From Pseudorasbora parva (taxonomy: Eukaryota; Chordata; Actinopteri; Cypriniformes; Gobionidae), in the NCBI RefSeq assembly GCF_024679245.1, contig NC_090196.1, positions 5,767,361 to 5,831,360 of the forward strand: a stretch of DNA of 64,000 nt. The letters run 5' to 3'. Position 1 is the stretch's first letter. Each line of letters opens with the position of its first letter. A program made the translations under genes and the position numbers. Below the pieces are notes generated by a model, which saw only the letters and a list, made by a program, of their open reading frames with translations, had not been told where the DNA came from and searched no databases. This document shows positions 22,769 to 35,144 of this stretch, one piece after another.

Positions 22769-25700
22769 ATGGCGAACGATGGAGCGAAGTTGTCTAAAAA
22801 TCTCCTGCGAATGAAGGTAAGAAGCATCAGCTCTCTACTTGGTACTGAGAAAATGAATTTATCCAGTGATGGTATAAAGCTGACTTAACTTGATGAGCCT
22901 TTGATTGAAATTGTAATAAAATATCTTCATCTAGGAGATATGTTTTGGGTCTCGTGGTGTTGCTGAACGCAGTGTTGTCAGTCACGTGCTCTGCAGTGAC
23001 GTGTGTGTGTGTGTGTGTGTGTGTCTGTGTCTGTGTCTGTGTCTGTGTCTGTGTGTAGTTCATGCAGAGAGGGTTAGATGCAGAGGCGAAGAAGCAGCTG
23101 GAGGAGGAGGAGAAGAGGATCATCAGCGACGACCACTGGTTCCTGGATCTGCCTGAGCTCAAGGCCAAAGAGTGAGACCTGACTGACCCCTCACTCATAC
23201 GATCCTCCTCAGAAAAGTGTTTGAACTCTTAAAGGGTTAGTTCACCCAAAAGTGAAATGTCTGTCATTAACTCCTCACCCTAATGTCGTTCCACACCCGT
23301 AAGACCTCCGTTCATCTTCACACACAGTTTAAGATACTTTATATTTAGAGAGCGTATGTCCATCACAGTAGTCCATATGAGACATCAGTGGGTTAATAAG
23401 AGTCCTCTTGAAGCATCGGAAATACATTTTCGTCCAAAAATAACAAACTATTGTTCATGAAATGCATACAGTAAATTATACATAATACATACAGTGTGGG
23501 GAAAAACAAACTAGAAAAAAAACATGATAGACAGCTGCTAAATAATGGGAAATAAAAAATAAAAATAATAAAAACAGACAAACAAACACAAAAGTTGGTG
23601 AAAAGAAACAACTTGTACTTAGGATATGCATTTAGGGAGTAGTTAGATGTTGTTTTAAATGGAAGTTTGTAATTTGAGCGAGTAAGTATTTCATGAACAA
23701 TAAAAAAAATATATTTAGTTATCTTTATTCAGCATTGTCTTCTCTTCCACGTTTGTTTTCAATCCTCGAATAAAGATTCAAACGGTCATGAATCAGCGGA
23801 TTGATCAATGATTCGGATCGCCAATGTCACGTGATTTCAGCAGTTTGGCACGCGATCTGAATCATGAATCAAAACACTGATTCATGACCGTTTGAATCTT
23901 TATTTGAGGATTGAAAACAATCGTGGAAGAGAAGACAATGCTGAATAAAGTCGTAGTTTTTGTTATTTTTGGACCAAAATGCATTTCTGATGCTTCAAGA
24001 GACTCTAATTAACCCACTGATGTCTCATATGGACTACTGTGATGATGATTTTATTCCCTTTCTGGACATGGACAGTATAGTGTGCATACACTTGCATACG
24101 CTCTCGGACTAAATATAAAATATCTTAAACTGTGTGTGAAGATGAACGGAGGTCTTACGGGTGTGGAACGACATTAGGGAGAGGAGTTAATGACATCCAT
24201 TTCACTTTTGGGTGAACTAACCCTTTAAAGGGATAGTTCACTCAGCAATAAAAATGGTGTCTTCATTTACTCACCCTGAAGTTGTTCCAAACCTGCTTGA
24301 GTTTCATTCGTCTGCTGAACACTACAGAAGATATTTTGAAGAGTGTAAGTAAGCGAACGGTTGTGTGGCACCCATTGACTTGCATAGTAGAAAACAACAA
24401 CATAAAAATACAATGCAAGTCAATGGGTGCCTTCAACTGTCTGTGTACTATCATTTATTAAAATATCAGCTTTTGTGTTCAACAGACGAAAGATACTCAA
24501 ATAGGTTTGGAACAACTTCAGGGTGAGTAAATGAAGACAGCATTTTCATTTTGGGGTGAACTGTCCCATTAAGTCACACTTAAATCGTAAACAAAAAAAT
24601 ATCCATGGAAGCCAATTTCTACCACATAAGAACAAAAACACCATGCTTTGGGAAGTCGTAATTACGAGAATAAAAGTCAATATTATGAGACACTAAGTCT
24701 TAAATGGATAGTTTGACAAAAAATGCAAATTAGCCCATGATTTACTCCCCCTATAGTCATAAATGCTTGCGCTGTGTCTGAGCGTAACTGTTGTGTAAAG
24801 TTGTCAGACGTAGCGTAAGCATTTTGAACTGCCAGAGGCGCTACACTTTTTCCGTTAGCTGAATACAGAAGGCAATCGGCTGGAAGCTAGATAATAGACT
24901 TTATAAAGTTTTAAATATTGATATTTTTCTCACACAAACACATCGATCTGCTTCAGAAGGCCTTTATTAACCCCCTCCGGAGCCGTGTGGAGCAGTTATA
25001 TGACGGATAGATGCACTCGTGTACTTCAAAAACTATGCAACAATTTACAGCCATTATAAATCTTTGTAATTTTTTAATTTAATATAACTCTGATTGTGTT
25101 TGTCTGAAAGAAGAATATCATATACACCTAGGATGACTTGAGGGAGAGTAAATCTTGGGCAAATTTTTATTTCTGGGTGAACTAACACTTTAAGCCGGGT
25201 GGGCAATGCGCGATTAATAACAGTCCTTTACAATTGTTTCTTGTCAGACTGTACGAGCGCGATCACTGCGGTTAGCCATGTCACACTGTGAGGTCTCTGT
25301 TTTCATTAATGGCAGACTGTTCAGCAGTCAAGACACTTTAAATACGGTCACACGCAAGACAACTCGTCCAGAGTTTCTATCATTAATCAGTTCGTTGACT
25401 GAGCTGAATAACACGTGGAACTGAAATGCTGGATAAAAAATCTCTAATGTTGATTTTGATCACGGCTTGCTATAAAAAATGAAGACAATCTGACTGTCGT
25501 CGTAGGAGAAGTCCGTTTGACTGGGACTCAAATCTTATGTCTCTGACAGAATGTCATTGGAGGTCAAATTTGACTGCAATGGTCGTTAACCAGCTCTCGC
25601 TGAACATGTCAAACTAACGATCAAAGACTTCTGGGCCCGTATTTATCAAACATCTTAGAATTACTCACAAGAACACTGCTAAGAATTCACTTAAGAGTAA

Positions 25701-28700
25701 AAAAATTCTTGGCTCAAAGCTGCGCTTTAAAGTTAGTTATCAAGCGTCCCAATCATACTTTAAGTAAAGTGTAGGACTAAATCTTAAGTGCTAGTCTTAG
25801 AGTGGATTTACGACACTTTGCTGTGCCACAAATGGAATTTTGGATGATGTCATAGGCATGAACCAATCACTGAATAGATGTCCTTATTTAAGAATATCCT
25901 CAGATAAATTCACATTGAATGGTGAAATTCCTAAGAGGAGTTTACATCCAACACACATTTGACAATAAAGAGTTTTCAAGAGAATACATTATAATATAGA
26001 CATTTTAAATGAAAGATAAACATGTTTTCATCCATTTAATTAATTTTTTTTAACTGGTGTGCTGTTTAGGGATGTCAACGATTAATCGATGATCGATTAA
26101 TTGTCGAGAAGACATTTGATCGATAAGACTTATCGATCATTGATTAAGCAGGGTCTTGCGAGTGTGTGCGGGTCAACCGCAAAACGGGAGGAAAAATAAT
26201 GCGAGCGTGCCCGAGTTCTATTTGGGACCATTTTACAGCTGGAGTCACACACCTTCATCATGACTGCAAGTTTGCATGTGCATTTGCAGCCTTTTGTTTT
26301 GTGCAAATGCAAGTTGTAATATTGTGTTTATATTGTGCAGGCCTATCTATAGCTGATTTATCTCATAAGAATGCATTTGGTTAATAATTAACGTTAGAGG
26401 CGAGCGGTAGTAAAAGCGTGGCGGTGATCAGCTTCAGCGTGCAGCTCTAACAGCAATGCACAGCTAATAATGACTATGATTGGGACTGTCATATTACACA
26501 ACATTAATGAGAACAATATTGTAATAAGGCATTGTGATGGTTAATTATTTGGGTTTATTTGCCGTGTGTTTCATTGCGTTGATCCAGGAAGAGCGCGTGC
26601 ACAACATGAGTCACGCATTCTGACTCGCGCATGTAACTTAGTTCAAGATCGCATCAGATTGTGCTGAAGTAATTTGTAATATTACATTTATTTTGTAATG
26701 TTATATATGTGATCAATCATATAGGATGCGTTTCTTTTAGTGAAATAAAACGCACTAGCAAATGGCTTCAGTCAGTGATGGCTACCGGTTTTCATTCAGT
26801 GAATATGAATTCTCCCATTCTGAATATGAATATCAGCAACTCAATTCAAGTTCACTTGTGCATTCGCATCATTTTGTGAAGATATATAATTTGTAATATT
26901 TTGTTAACTTTATATAAATCTGATTAATCTCATATAGGAAGCTTTTTGTTGAGTTAAATAACGCGCTAGCAAAGAGCTTCAGTGTAACTTACCAGTGTTG
27001 ATCCAGCTCATCCGCTTCAGCTCGCGCAGTTCAAAAAGCAACGCACGACTAATAATAACTATGATTGGGACGGCCACATTACATAACATTAATGAAAACA
27101 ATATTTTAATAAATCGTTTTGAATTAATTGGGTTTAGGTGACGTTTCAGCACGTTGTTCTTAGAAGTGCGTCCACAAATTCTGAATAACAGATCATGAGG
27201 CCGCGTTCGTGTTGTATTAGGCTACATGTTATATTTGGTTATTAAATAAGTCATTTAATTAAATTATAAATAACTAAACGACTAATTTTACAATCCCATA
27301 GCCCTTTATTTAGATAAAAAAAATCCTTCTCATTCATTTGAAGAAGAACATGGCATTTTGAGCAGCAATGCACATAGGCCTGTCATGCTGTCGGCTGTAA
27401 GCCACTGCTGTAGACGCATATTTCAGTATTATGCTTAACGATTAATCGATTAATTGATCGTTAATGTAAACGACGATCGATCATGGGAATTTGTGAAAAT
27501 TGACATCCCTAGTGCTGTTAAATGACCTGCCTAGATATCGCCTAGATTTTTTAAAATATATAATCAGCCACCATGGATTCCAAAAGAAAACCGAGCTGGC
27601 AGGAGGAAGAAGCGATCGCTCCTGCTTGCTGAATTACTCGAAGTGTTTTTTTTTATAAAACCCATTATTAACCAGCGCTGAAAAAGATGATGTCTGCTCT
27701 GTCCAAACAATACTGTTTGATTAAATATTTTTTGTCGTCAAACATTTCGAACACATTCTCCCTCTATTGAAAGATTTGCGCACGTCTCCGTCTCCTCAGC
27801 GCCATCACCAGCCCCTACTGGACACTCCTAACCGCTTGAGACCTCTCGAGCTGTCTTAAATAACTGGGAGAGTAAGAGTGATTCTTAGCTTTAAGAAATT
27901 TGATAACTTGCTTTTATACTTAAGTTTGAAAGTAGGAGTAAATTTCATGAATTTTCAGCACTTAAGACTAAAATAGCACTTTGAGAAGCTTGATAAATAC
28001 GGGCTCAGAATTTAGGCTATTTGCAAAATTGGTCTAAGACGGCCAAATTCTTACAGTGCGCAACCGGCTTTAGTTCTGAGTAAAAAAGTCAAAATTGTGG
28101 CATTATAATTTATGTAGAAAGGTCAAAGTTACCATAATGAAAAGCCATGATTAGGACAAATAGAATTGTCATTTTTTTATTTATTTTTTTATTTTATGGA
28201 ATTATTAGGATAATTACTTTTTACCAAGGCATGATTTTTTTTCTTATGTGGTGTGAATGGGCTTCCCTTAAACCTCAAGGCAAAATTAAGTTTGCAAAGT
28301 TCTGTTCAAAATATGGGCAGAATATGTTGGTGGTTAGTTAAAGATTAGTTCACTTCAAAATGAAAATGTCCTGATATTTTTACTCCCCCCATCTCATCCA
28401 AGATGTTCATGTCTTTCTTCAGTCAAAAAGAAATGAAGTTTTTTGGGGGAAAACATTCCAGGATTTTTTCCCACATGTGGGCTTCAATGGGAACCAACGG
28501 TTGAAGGTCCAAATCCAGACTGACCTCATGAAATGGCGTTCTTCCCTAAACCTACCCATTTCTGTATTATAAAAAACAGGATAACAGGCAGATACGACTG
28601 CAGGCACAATTTATTCAGACAGTACAAATATTCCAAGTGTCTCGAGGCCAAACGATTGATTTGTGTGAATAAAATCCCCAAAAGCGATCTGAACGTCGAG

Positions 28701-31700
28701 TCCATCCGCCAAAGATTAATAATACGTTTCAAATATTGCCGCCGGAGGAAACGTCAGGTCAGCTTTGACAGCACTGGCTGTCGTGTGTCTCGTGATCAGT
28801 TGCGTCATTACGTCAGCTATGTACTTAAACAGACGACGACATTGTCAAAACGATCCCCGTAGGCCAGTAGTTGATGTTGCTTTGTCAAGAAACACCCAGC
28901 GAACACGTTTTTGTCGTTTACACGGAGACGGTAAAGATCTAATTTTCAAAACCTTGCTCTTTGTAACCGTTTTTAAAAGCGTGCATTTTCAGGCCCCCAA
29001 AACGTTCATTCCAGAAATGACCTGAAGGAGAACTTGGTTCTGAGAGTATTATTTTGTGTAGATGACGGTCTGTTTTTTTAATTTTATTTTTACACTAAAT
29101 CCCTTGTTCTACATATTTGACCTGTTAATACCATCTTTTGTCAGCATGATTTATTAAACTTTCCTCTGAAATTGAATGAATCATATCATCCAGCTCTGTT
29201 TAAGAATATAAAATAACTAGGTGCTTTTATTCTGACCAGAAACCACATCATTGAGGAGAGAAGTTACGTTCCCTGCGAGGATCTGGTTTACGGCAGAATG
29301 TCGTTCAAAGGCTTTAATCCTGACGTTGAGGTACACCACAAGTTTGCTTCCATTTTTCATCTTTCTAAATTTATTGTAAACTTATAGTTGTGTAAAAAAA
29401 AGAGTAGTCTTTAGATTGGACTTTTTAAAATGTAATTGTTAATTTAACCAACAAATGTAACCGAATTTAAAGCAGCACTGGGTAACTTTTGCTCTCGGGG
29501 TCCCCCTACAGTTGGGGAAAAAATAATGTCCTCAACTACTGTCGTAAGATCTGTCATCCTACAACAGGGGACGCCATCACGCGTGCATTTGTTGACAGGA
29601 CAACCCTGATAGCCCTGAACTAGTGATGCGCGGGTCGTCTCATAACCCGCAGACCCCGTATGTCAGTTTAATTGTCCCATTCTTTGCGATTCCATCTTTC
29701 ACACGTTAGTTAGTGTGTAATGTTGCTGTTAGAGCATAAATAACACCTGTAAAATTATAAAGCTCAAAGTTCAATGTAGGGCTGCACGTTTTCAAGTTTT
29801 TCATTAACCGTTAACCGAGGCCCTTAGCGGTTAATACTCGGTTAACCATAGTGTGCGTCAGGGTTATTTTTAGCTTATTAATTTGACGACCACCATCTCC
29901 GTAATGAACGCGCCTATAGAGAGAAATGCACATCATGGATTACACAATCAGAGAGTAGCCTATTTCTTTTCGTTTTAAATTGTTAAAAGACATTTCAAGT
30001 TTCTTAAGATCTATTTCATGTCTGCGAGGCGTACGCTGAGTTTCGTTAAATTAGGATGAGATGCGCTCCAGTTCACGAGCAATGCAAGTGGCCGCGAGGT
30101 GAGGGCGCCTGCATGATTAGGGCATTAGTAAAATATGCAGCCGAGAATGATTCACACAGACAGCGTTTGACTCGCGCGGCTGCTGAGGCTCTCCCGGCAG
30201 AGAGTTCAAGCATCTGTGGACTCGTCCCTTCAGCTCTGGCCATCTTGCTTTCAGTCCGCGATTAGCTTTTTTGTTTTCTTCATTACAGTTAAAGTAACGT
30301 CTGCTTTTCTCTAGTCATTCACAAATTTCTCACTTCAAACTTTCTTTCTTCTGCTCCGTATGAACAGCGCGCGCGGCTCCCGCTCTGCTTCTGCCCTAAT
30401 GCGACTTATTGTCCAGTGCGATGTTTGTTATTTTCCTCTTCATGACGCATTTTTTGACTGATGCGACTCATACTCCGGAGCAACTTATAACCTGAAAAAT
30501 GCGGTAAGCACTGCATTGCAATACTTACATTTTGCCCCGTCACTCTCATTTTTAAAGTGCTCCCACGCTTTCTTTGCCCGCTTAGAAAGCTGGTCATGAC
30601 TTCTTCTTGTGGATATTACAAATGTCTGGCAGCGCTCTTGCGGTCTCTAGGGGTGCAAACATATATTACAACTAAATTCAAAGCACGTCATTGACGCCAC
30701 TTAACCGAGCAAAATGTTTCACTCGGTTACGCAATTTTTAATGGTTAATCGGTCAATCGGTTAACCATGGACACCCCTAGTTCAATGCCAAGCGAGATAT
30801 TTTATTTAACAGAAGTTCCCTTTCAAAGCCTACAGCGAGCGGCCGGTTTGGACCACACCGCTGCACTTCCTGCTGTAATGACGCAACTAAAACCGTTTGT
30901 TGACGAACCCTCCGCCCACAAGAACACGCAAATTCGGGGCCGTTGTCCTTTTGCTCTCGCAGGTCGAGAATAGGAAGCGTTGTTTTTCTAGAGTGTGTTT
31001 GTCGCCATGCCATTGAAACGCTGTTATTTTCATCCCGGAGTCAAATCACCTTTGTTTGGCCTAGGGCTGGACGATATGGCCAAAATTTATATCACGATAT
31101 ATTTCTTAATTTTGGTCGATACGATATAATTTCGATATCGATATGAACTATATAAAAGCTTTAGAAAAACTACCAAGAACTGCCACAAAGGATTTCTGTA
31201 CCTACAAACTTCTGAAAAATTAATTTTCCAAGTCTATGAAACCTCCTCCTATAAAACTATATAAAATTTTAGAAATAAAAACGGTACAAATAAATTAATG
31301 TTCACCTTTTATTTGTATTTAGCCTTTATACGAACAAGAAATCACCATCAAATAAACAAGACTCTCACTTCGCAGATGCAGTTTATTGAGCATTTTCTTT
31401 TAAGTTTTAAATTTCACTGAAGAACGATTCATAGCGCTATATTCTCCTTTTATGCAAAACTATACCTTTATCTACTGATGCACAAAAAAATAAAATAAAA
31501 TAAGACTCAATTCAGTGGCCTATTTGTGCTGTTTGAGATGAGTGCACGCTGCTTTTTGCAAGGCTTTAAACAGGAGAAAATGATACATTTTCGTGAAGCC
31601 ATGTCTGACCGTCTTTCACAAGCTTTGAAAGGTAATTTAAACGAGAATGACCGCATTGGTGTTAATACATGACATTGTGTGCAAATGTGGAAAGTATTAA

Positions 31701-34700
31701 AACAAATGTGCCACTTGCCTCTTACCCAAATATGTACATGGATTATTTTTAACGCTTGGCATCGTATTGTTAGACATTAGATTGATGCATCTATGTCGAT
31801 GTATTGTTACACCCCTAGTCGGCACCTCTCCGGCACAAGTTTAATATCAGCCCCATTTGCACGGGATTCGTATTATCTGGGGACCTCTGGTGATTTGTAA
31901 TAATTGCAGAGAATGTCTGTGATCTTAATCCCGTGCGAATCGGCCATGTCTGTAATTTGTAAAGTAAAAATTCCCCCGCAAATTAGCCTACCTACCATAT
32001 TTCGCCGAACACCGAGGTCCTGTGATAACATTAGTCCCGTGCGAATCGACATATCTGTGATTTGGCCAGGATTAGGCGGATTGTATATACTTTTTGCAAG
32101 CTTTTTTTCTCCCTGTGAGCATTTCTATCTTTATCTTTCACGAAGAATAAAGTCTGCATTCATAATGCGCACCGTTAATTCCCGTGCAGCCGCGTCCACG
32201 CGGATTATACTTTCACTTTAGAATGAGTATCAATTTGAGAGTAATCTGATTGAATGGTGTGTTTAATATTAACATCAATACTGTTCTTAATGAAAAACAG
32301 AACAGTATAGTACAATGACAATCTTGTTTAAATAGGCGCTTTTACATTTAGTTTTGAAACTGAATCTTCCGCCGTATATTGTCAGCTTCCTACTCGTGAT
32401 AAATGAAATCTGATTCCTGCCGCTGGTCTGAGCTCAGTTCATGGCGTCTGTTCGCTAACTGAACGAAATTATATTTATTTATTAGGCTACTGTAAAATAA
32501 TCAAAACGATATCGATGCCTGTTTATGATTTCATACAGCTATCTATAACGAAGACGACATCATATCCGGGAGAAGTCAGTAAATTCGAGTAAAATCACAG
32601 GCTTTGCTTATCCCGTGCGAATGTGCCACGCAAAACTCAGATGTGGAGGAGTCATTTCTAAATCACAGAGGTCCCTAGATAATACTAATCCCGTGCGAAT
32701 AGTGCTTTAGATAGACGAACCACTTCCACGCCACTAAAGAAAGTTAGTCTTTCTTCTCTTATCAACTATTTATTTCTCCTTACTTGTGGAAGCTCGTTCA
32801 GTCACATTTGTGTTGCGGTCAGGGAAACTCTTTGTAGCTAAAACGTGCCGCGTTGGATCTATCAGCCTACTACTCCTGAGCACTGGCTGGCTGCGTGTCC
32901 GTGGTGTACGTCATCACGCAAGAAGCCAATCGTGTTCTGCTCTTTCTGATGGCTGCACCCTGAACGTCAGTCATATCGAAATATCGGAAATGTGTTTAAA
33001 AATCATATCACCGTTATTGAAAAAAATTATATCGCGATATATATTGATATTGAATTATTGTCCAGCCCTAGTTTGGCCTTCCCACGGACGCTGTACGTAG
33101 AGATCGATGAAACTATGTGCAGCACATTTTGCTGAGGACGGCTTCCTCAATCTCAATCAGTTTAATGCCGGATTCGCAGAAAGATTATTCTTAAAAGATG
33201 ACGCAGTTCCCTCTTTGTTGTTTATGAGCCACAACCGGTTAGTGTATTTTATTATTTAAGTCGGTCCGTTTAACAGTTTATGTAACTCATGACACAAAGT
33301 GCAACGCTGTTTAGCTTTGTTAACTAACGTTAGATGGTAATTGAAACTAATCCGAAAAACTTAGCATATAAAAGTGTAGTAATTCATTCAGACACCATCG
33401 ATTGTTGGTGTTTGTAATGATCAGTTTAAACTACTGAATAGACAGCTTACCATTCTGAAACATCCAGCAAAAGTCTTTCCTGAGCAGGTTGTAATCGATC
33501 CTCTTCGATATTCTCCGGGTCTGATTCCGGCTCAAATTGATAAGGCAATATAGAAATTTTTGCAGTAACATTGAGCGCGTTATGGTAAGAGGCGGGACCT
33601 TTCCGGGCAAAGTGCGCTAAGCTGCTGTCCAATCACAGCGCGGGAAGCGCTGGCCCAATCAGAACTCGTTACGTGTTTCTGAAGGAGGGACTTCATAGAA
33701 CAAGGAAATCATCAGGCCGTTTTTAGGACAGAGGAAACAGCGCTGTACAGATAAGTCAATTGTGTGAAAAATACTGTTTTTTTTTTTTTACACGCGAAAC
33801 ATGAACTCATGTTATATTGCGCACTGTAAACATAATCAAAGCTTCGAAAACACGCGAAGAACGGGACCTTTAATGGTCGCGGGTGCGGGGCGGGTTGTAA
33901 AAATGTATACAGTGGTGCGGGGCGGGCCAATTAACTTCATAAAAGCGTCCCCGCGGGTTGGTGCAGCACTAACAGTTCCCCTGAACACTGCAGGAGGAGT
34001 TCACATGCAGGAGTTCTTCTGGCGGCGCATGTGAAATGTCTTCATCAGGTACAGTCACTGGCATATGTTTCAGCAGGTCATTTGAATATAATTTCATGGG
34101 TTTCATTTTTTTCAAACGACAAATAATCACGATGCTCACGTTTACAAGCCAGCTCATTATAGTAGTCTATTGGTTAGCGTTTTACAGAATCTATATGATA
34201 CTTCAGTTCAGTGTTTGAGTGGTAGCTCACCGTAACAAGCAGGACAGCATCGGTCGGGCACGCCTCCTTCAGCTCACGCCGACGAGCAAACGCTGGTCAC
34301 ATGTTGATCCTCGTCCTGCATTTAATCCCATCACTTTTTCGTTTCCTCTTATTGCTTTCCTCCAACAAAACCTTTTCTTTCTTATTTGTCTGTGCTGCTT
34401 CTGACATGACTATATTATCCGACGAACAAAGTTGGGCTCGCACGTCTGAATTTAAGGAAGTGTGTGTGTTGGTGGAAGTGACGTGTATGCCGTAAAGCAG
34501 TCGAATTTTGTAGTTCTTTTTGTTCTCGGGTTACTACCCGAAACCCGAAGTTTAAAAGTACGATTAAAAACGATACAGACTCCATCAGGCTATGGCAGAC
34601 GTGTCATTCAACCTATTGTAAGTCGATGTATCATCACAAGAGTCTTGAAAATATATTATGAAGGTTGAAAAGTTACCTAGTGCTGATTTAAGTTACCTGA

Positions 34701-35144
34701 AATCTGACATTTTATTAATAGCATGTGGTCATTTATGTAAAAACACTCATCTGTATAACATTGAACGTTGTTTATTTCCCACAAAATGGAATCTCTTGTA
34801 GAAATTAATGTTACTAATGAACGCACCCAAAGAGGAGGAGGAGGAAGACGAGGACGACACTGTGAGCAGAATGGAAACCGATATTACAGATGAAGAGATG
34901 GCCAAAAGGTGTGGGAAGAAATTATGTCAAACTGCAGATGTCGATAATATCCAGACCAGATTTTGTGAACAAAAGACATTGATTCATTTATTTCTTTTCT
35001 TTCAGATATGAAAGTTTGGTTGGGAGCATGAGAAAAAAGTTTGCCAAAAAACGAGAACGCCCCGCTATTACTAAAGAAGAGGACGTCAACTGCAATGTTG
35101 TGGATTATCAACCCAAACGGGCGTTCATGAAGCCTCAGGACTGA
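22769..35144 (+). CDS. mphosph6: M-phase phosphoprotein 6, RNA exosome cofactor, 5 exons
   Basis: The exons are 22769-22816, 23059-23171, 29240-29330, 34802-34908 and 35006-35144. Phases close exactly to 498 nt, giving 165 aa (human about 160). The start MANDGAKLSKNLLRMKFMQR, the middle YGRMSFKGFNP and the C-terminal MKPQD tail are family hallmarks, and all are present. An acidic stretch (EEEEEDEDD) lies in exon 4 and a basic run (RKKFAKKRER) in exon 5. In human and yeast, MPP6 sits on the nuclear RNA exosome and helps recruit the MTR4 helicase for 5.8S rRNA maturation and RNA decay. The start has a purine at -3 and G at +4. Introns 2 (6.1 kb) and 3 (5.5 kb) are almost wholly transposon-derived. 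The exon 2 acceptor lies directly against a TG/TGTGTC microsatellite. A candidate ATTAAA signal lies near 35329. The gene converges on hsd17b2. Confidence 0.95.
23001..23058 (+). repeat. TG/TGTGTC microsatellite abutting mphosph6 exon 2
   Basis: A (GT)n run followed by CTGTGT hexamers ends in GTGTGTAG, whose final AG is the exon 2 acceptor. A continuous pyrimidine tract is absent. Confidence 0.9.
23233..24224. mobile_element. TTAA-target foldback MITE, 992 bp
   Basis: The ends AGGGTTAGTTCACCC and GGGTGAACTAACCCT are flanked by TTAA (23229-23232 and 24225-24228). The inverted arms extend several hundred bases (CATATGAGACATCAGTGGGTTAAT near 23373 pairs with its complement near 24010). It lies in mphosph6 intron 2. 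TTAA duplication suggests piggyBac or Kolobok mobilisation. Confidence 0.85.
24229..24568. mobile_element. Angel-like palindromic MITE, 340 bp
   Basis: AGGGATAGTTCACTC at the left and GGGTGAACTGTCCCA at the right form near-complete palindromic arms (CTTCATTTACTCACCCTGAAG with CTTCAGGGTGAGTAAATGAAG). TTAA flanks both sides (24225-24228, shared with the preceding element, and 24569-24572). Confidence 0.83.
24704..25189. mobile_element. TTAA-target MITE, 486 bp
   Basis: TTAA at 24700-24703 and 25190-25193 flank ATGGATAGTTTGAC at the left and GTGAACTAACACT at the right. The interior matches the interrupted copy in snx20 intron 2 (14712-16653). Confidence 0.75.
25634..28005. mobile_element. Harbinger-like element split by a hAT
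   Basis: The ends GGCCCGTATTTATCAAAC and a GATAAATACGGGCT counterpart are inverted and share GGCCC..ATTTATCAA with the Harbinger-like element at 6376. A frame starting at 27573 (MDSKRKPSWQEEEAI) shifts and continues LLAELLEV, resembling the start of a Myb-like Harbinger protein. The flanks CTG and CAG are not an exact match. A hAT (26067-27511) sits inside. Confidence 0.55.
26067..27511. mobile_element. Non-autonomous hAT element, 1445 bp
   Basis: TAGGGATGTCAACGATTAATCG begins the element and TTGACATCCCTA ends it. The perfect 8-bp duplication GTGCTGTT lies at 26059-26066 and 27512-27519. Two internal segments are near-repeats (around 26440-26560 and 27030-27140, GACTATGATTGGGAC...). No transposase remains. 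Confidence 0.87.
28342..28530. mobile_element. TTAA-type MITE left arm
   Basis: TTAA (28338-28341) is followed by AGATTAGTTCACTTC and a body like the cyprinid MITE carrying CAAGATGTTCATGTCTTTC. The matching right arm was not found, so it is probably truncated. Confidence 0.45.
29777..30779. mobile_element. Non-autonomous hAT element, 1003 bp
   Basis: TAGGGCTGCACG and GGACACCCCTA ends, with GGTTAACCG-type palindromes near both, are flanked by the perfect 8-bp duplication GTTCAATG (29769-29776 and 30780-30787). Confidence 0.87.
31062..33070. mobile_element. Non-autonomous hAT element, 2009 bp
   Basis: TAGGGCTGGACGATAT and a TTGTCCAGCCCTA end are inverted, with ATATCG/CGATAT subterminal repeats on both sides. 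They are flanked by the perfect 8-bp duplication GTTTGGCC (31054-31061 and 33071-33078). An ACACCCCTA end of another hAT appears internally at about 31809-31817. Confidence 0.87.
31858..32707. repeat. Nested inverted-repeat unit with CCCGTGCGAAT motifs
   Basis: TGCACGGGATTCGTATTATC at the left pairs with GATAATACTAATCCCGTGCG at the right. The motif CCCGTGCGAAT occurs at 31930, 32036, 32612 and 32690. It looks like a separate MITE inside the hAT; the superfamily is unknown. Confidence 0.5.

Larger units (their letters stand above)
29621..33971. mobile_element. Outer hAT-like element split by further insertions
   Basis: The left TAGTGATGCGCGGGTCG and the right CGCGGGTTGGTGCAGCACTA are recognisable inverted ends. 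The interval is occupied by two younger hAT elements. No 8-bp duplication was found at these outer ends, so the copy is old or rearranged. It lies in mphosph6 intron 3. Confidence 0.5.
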
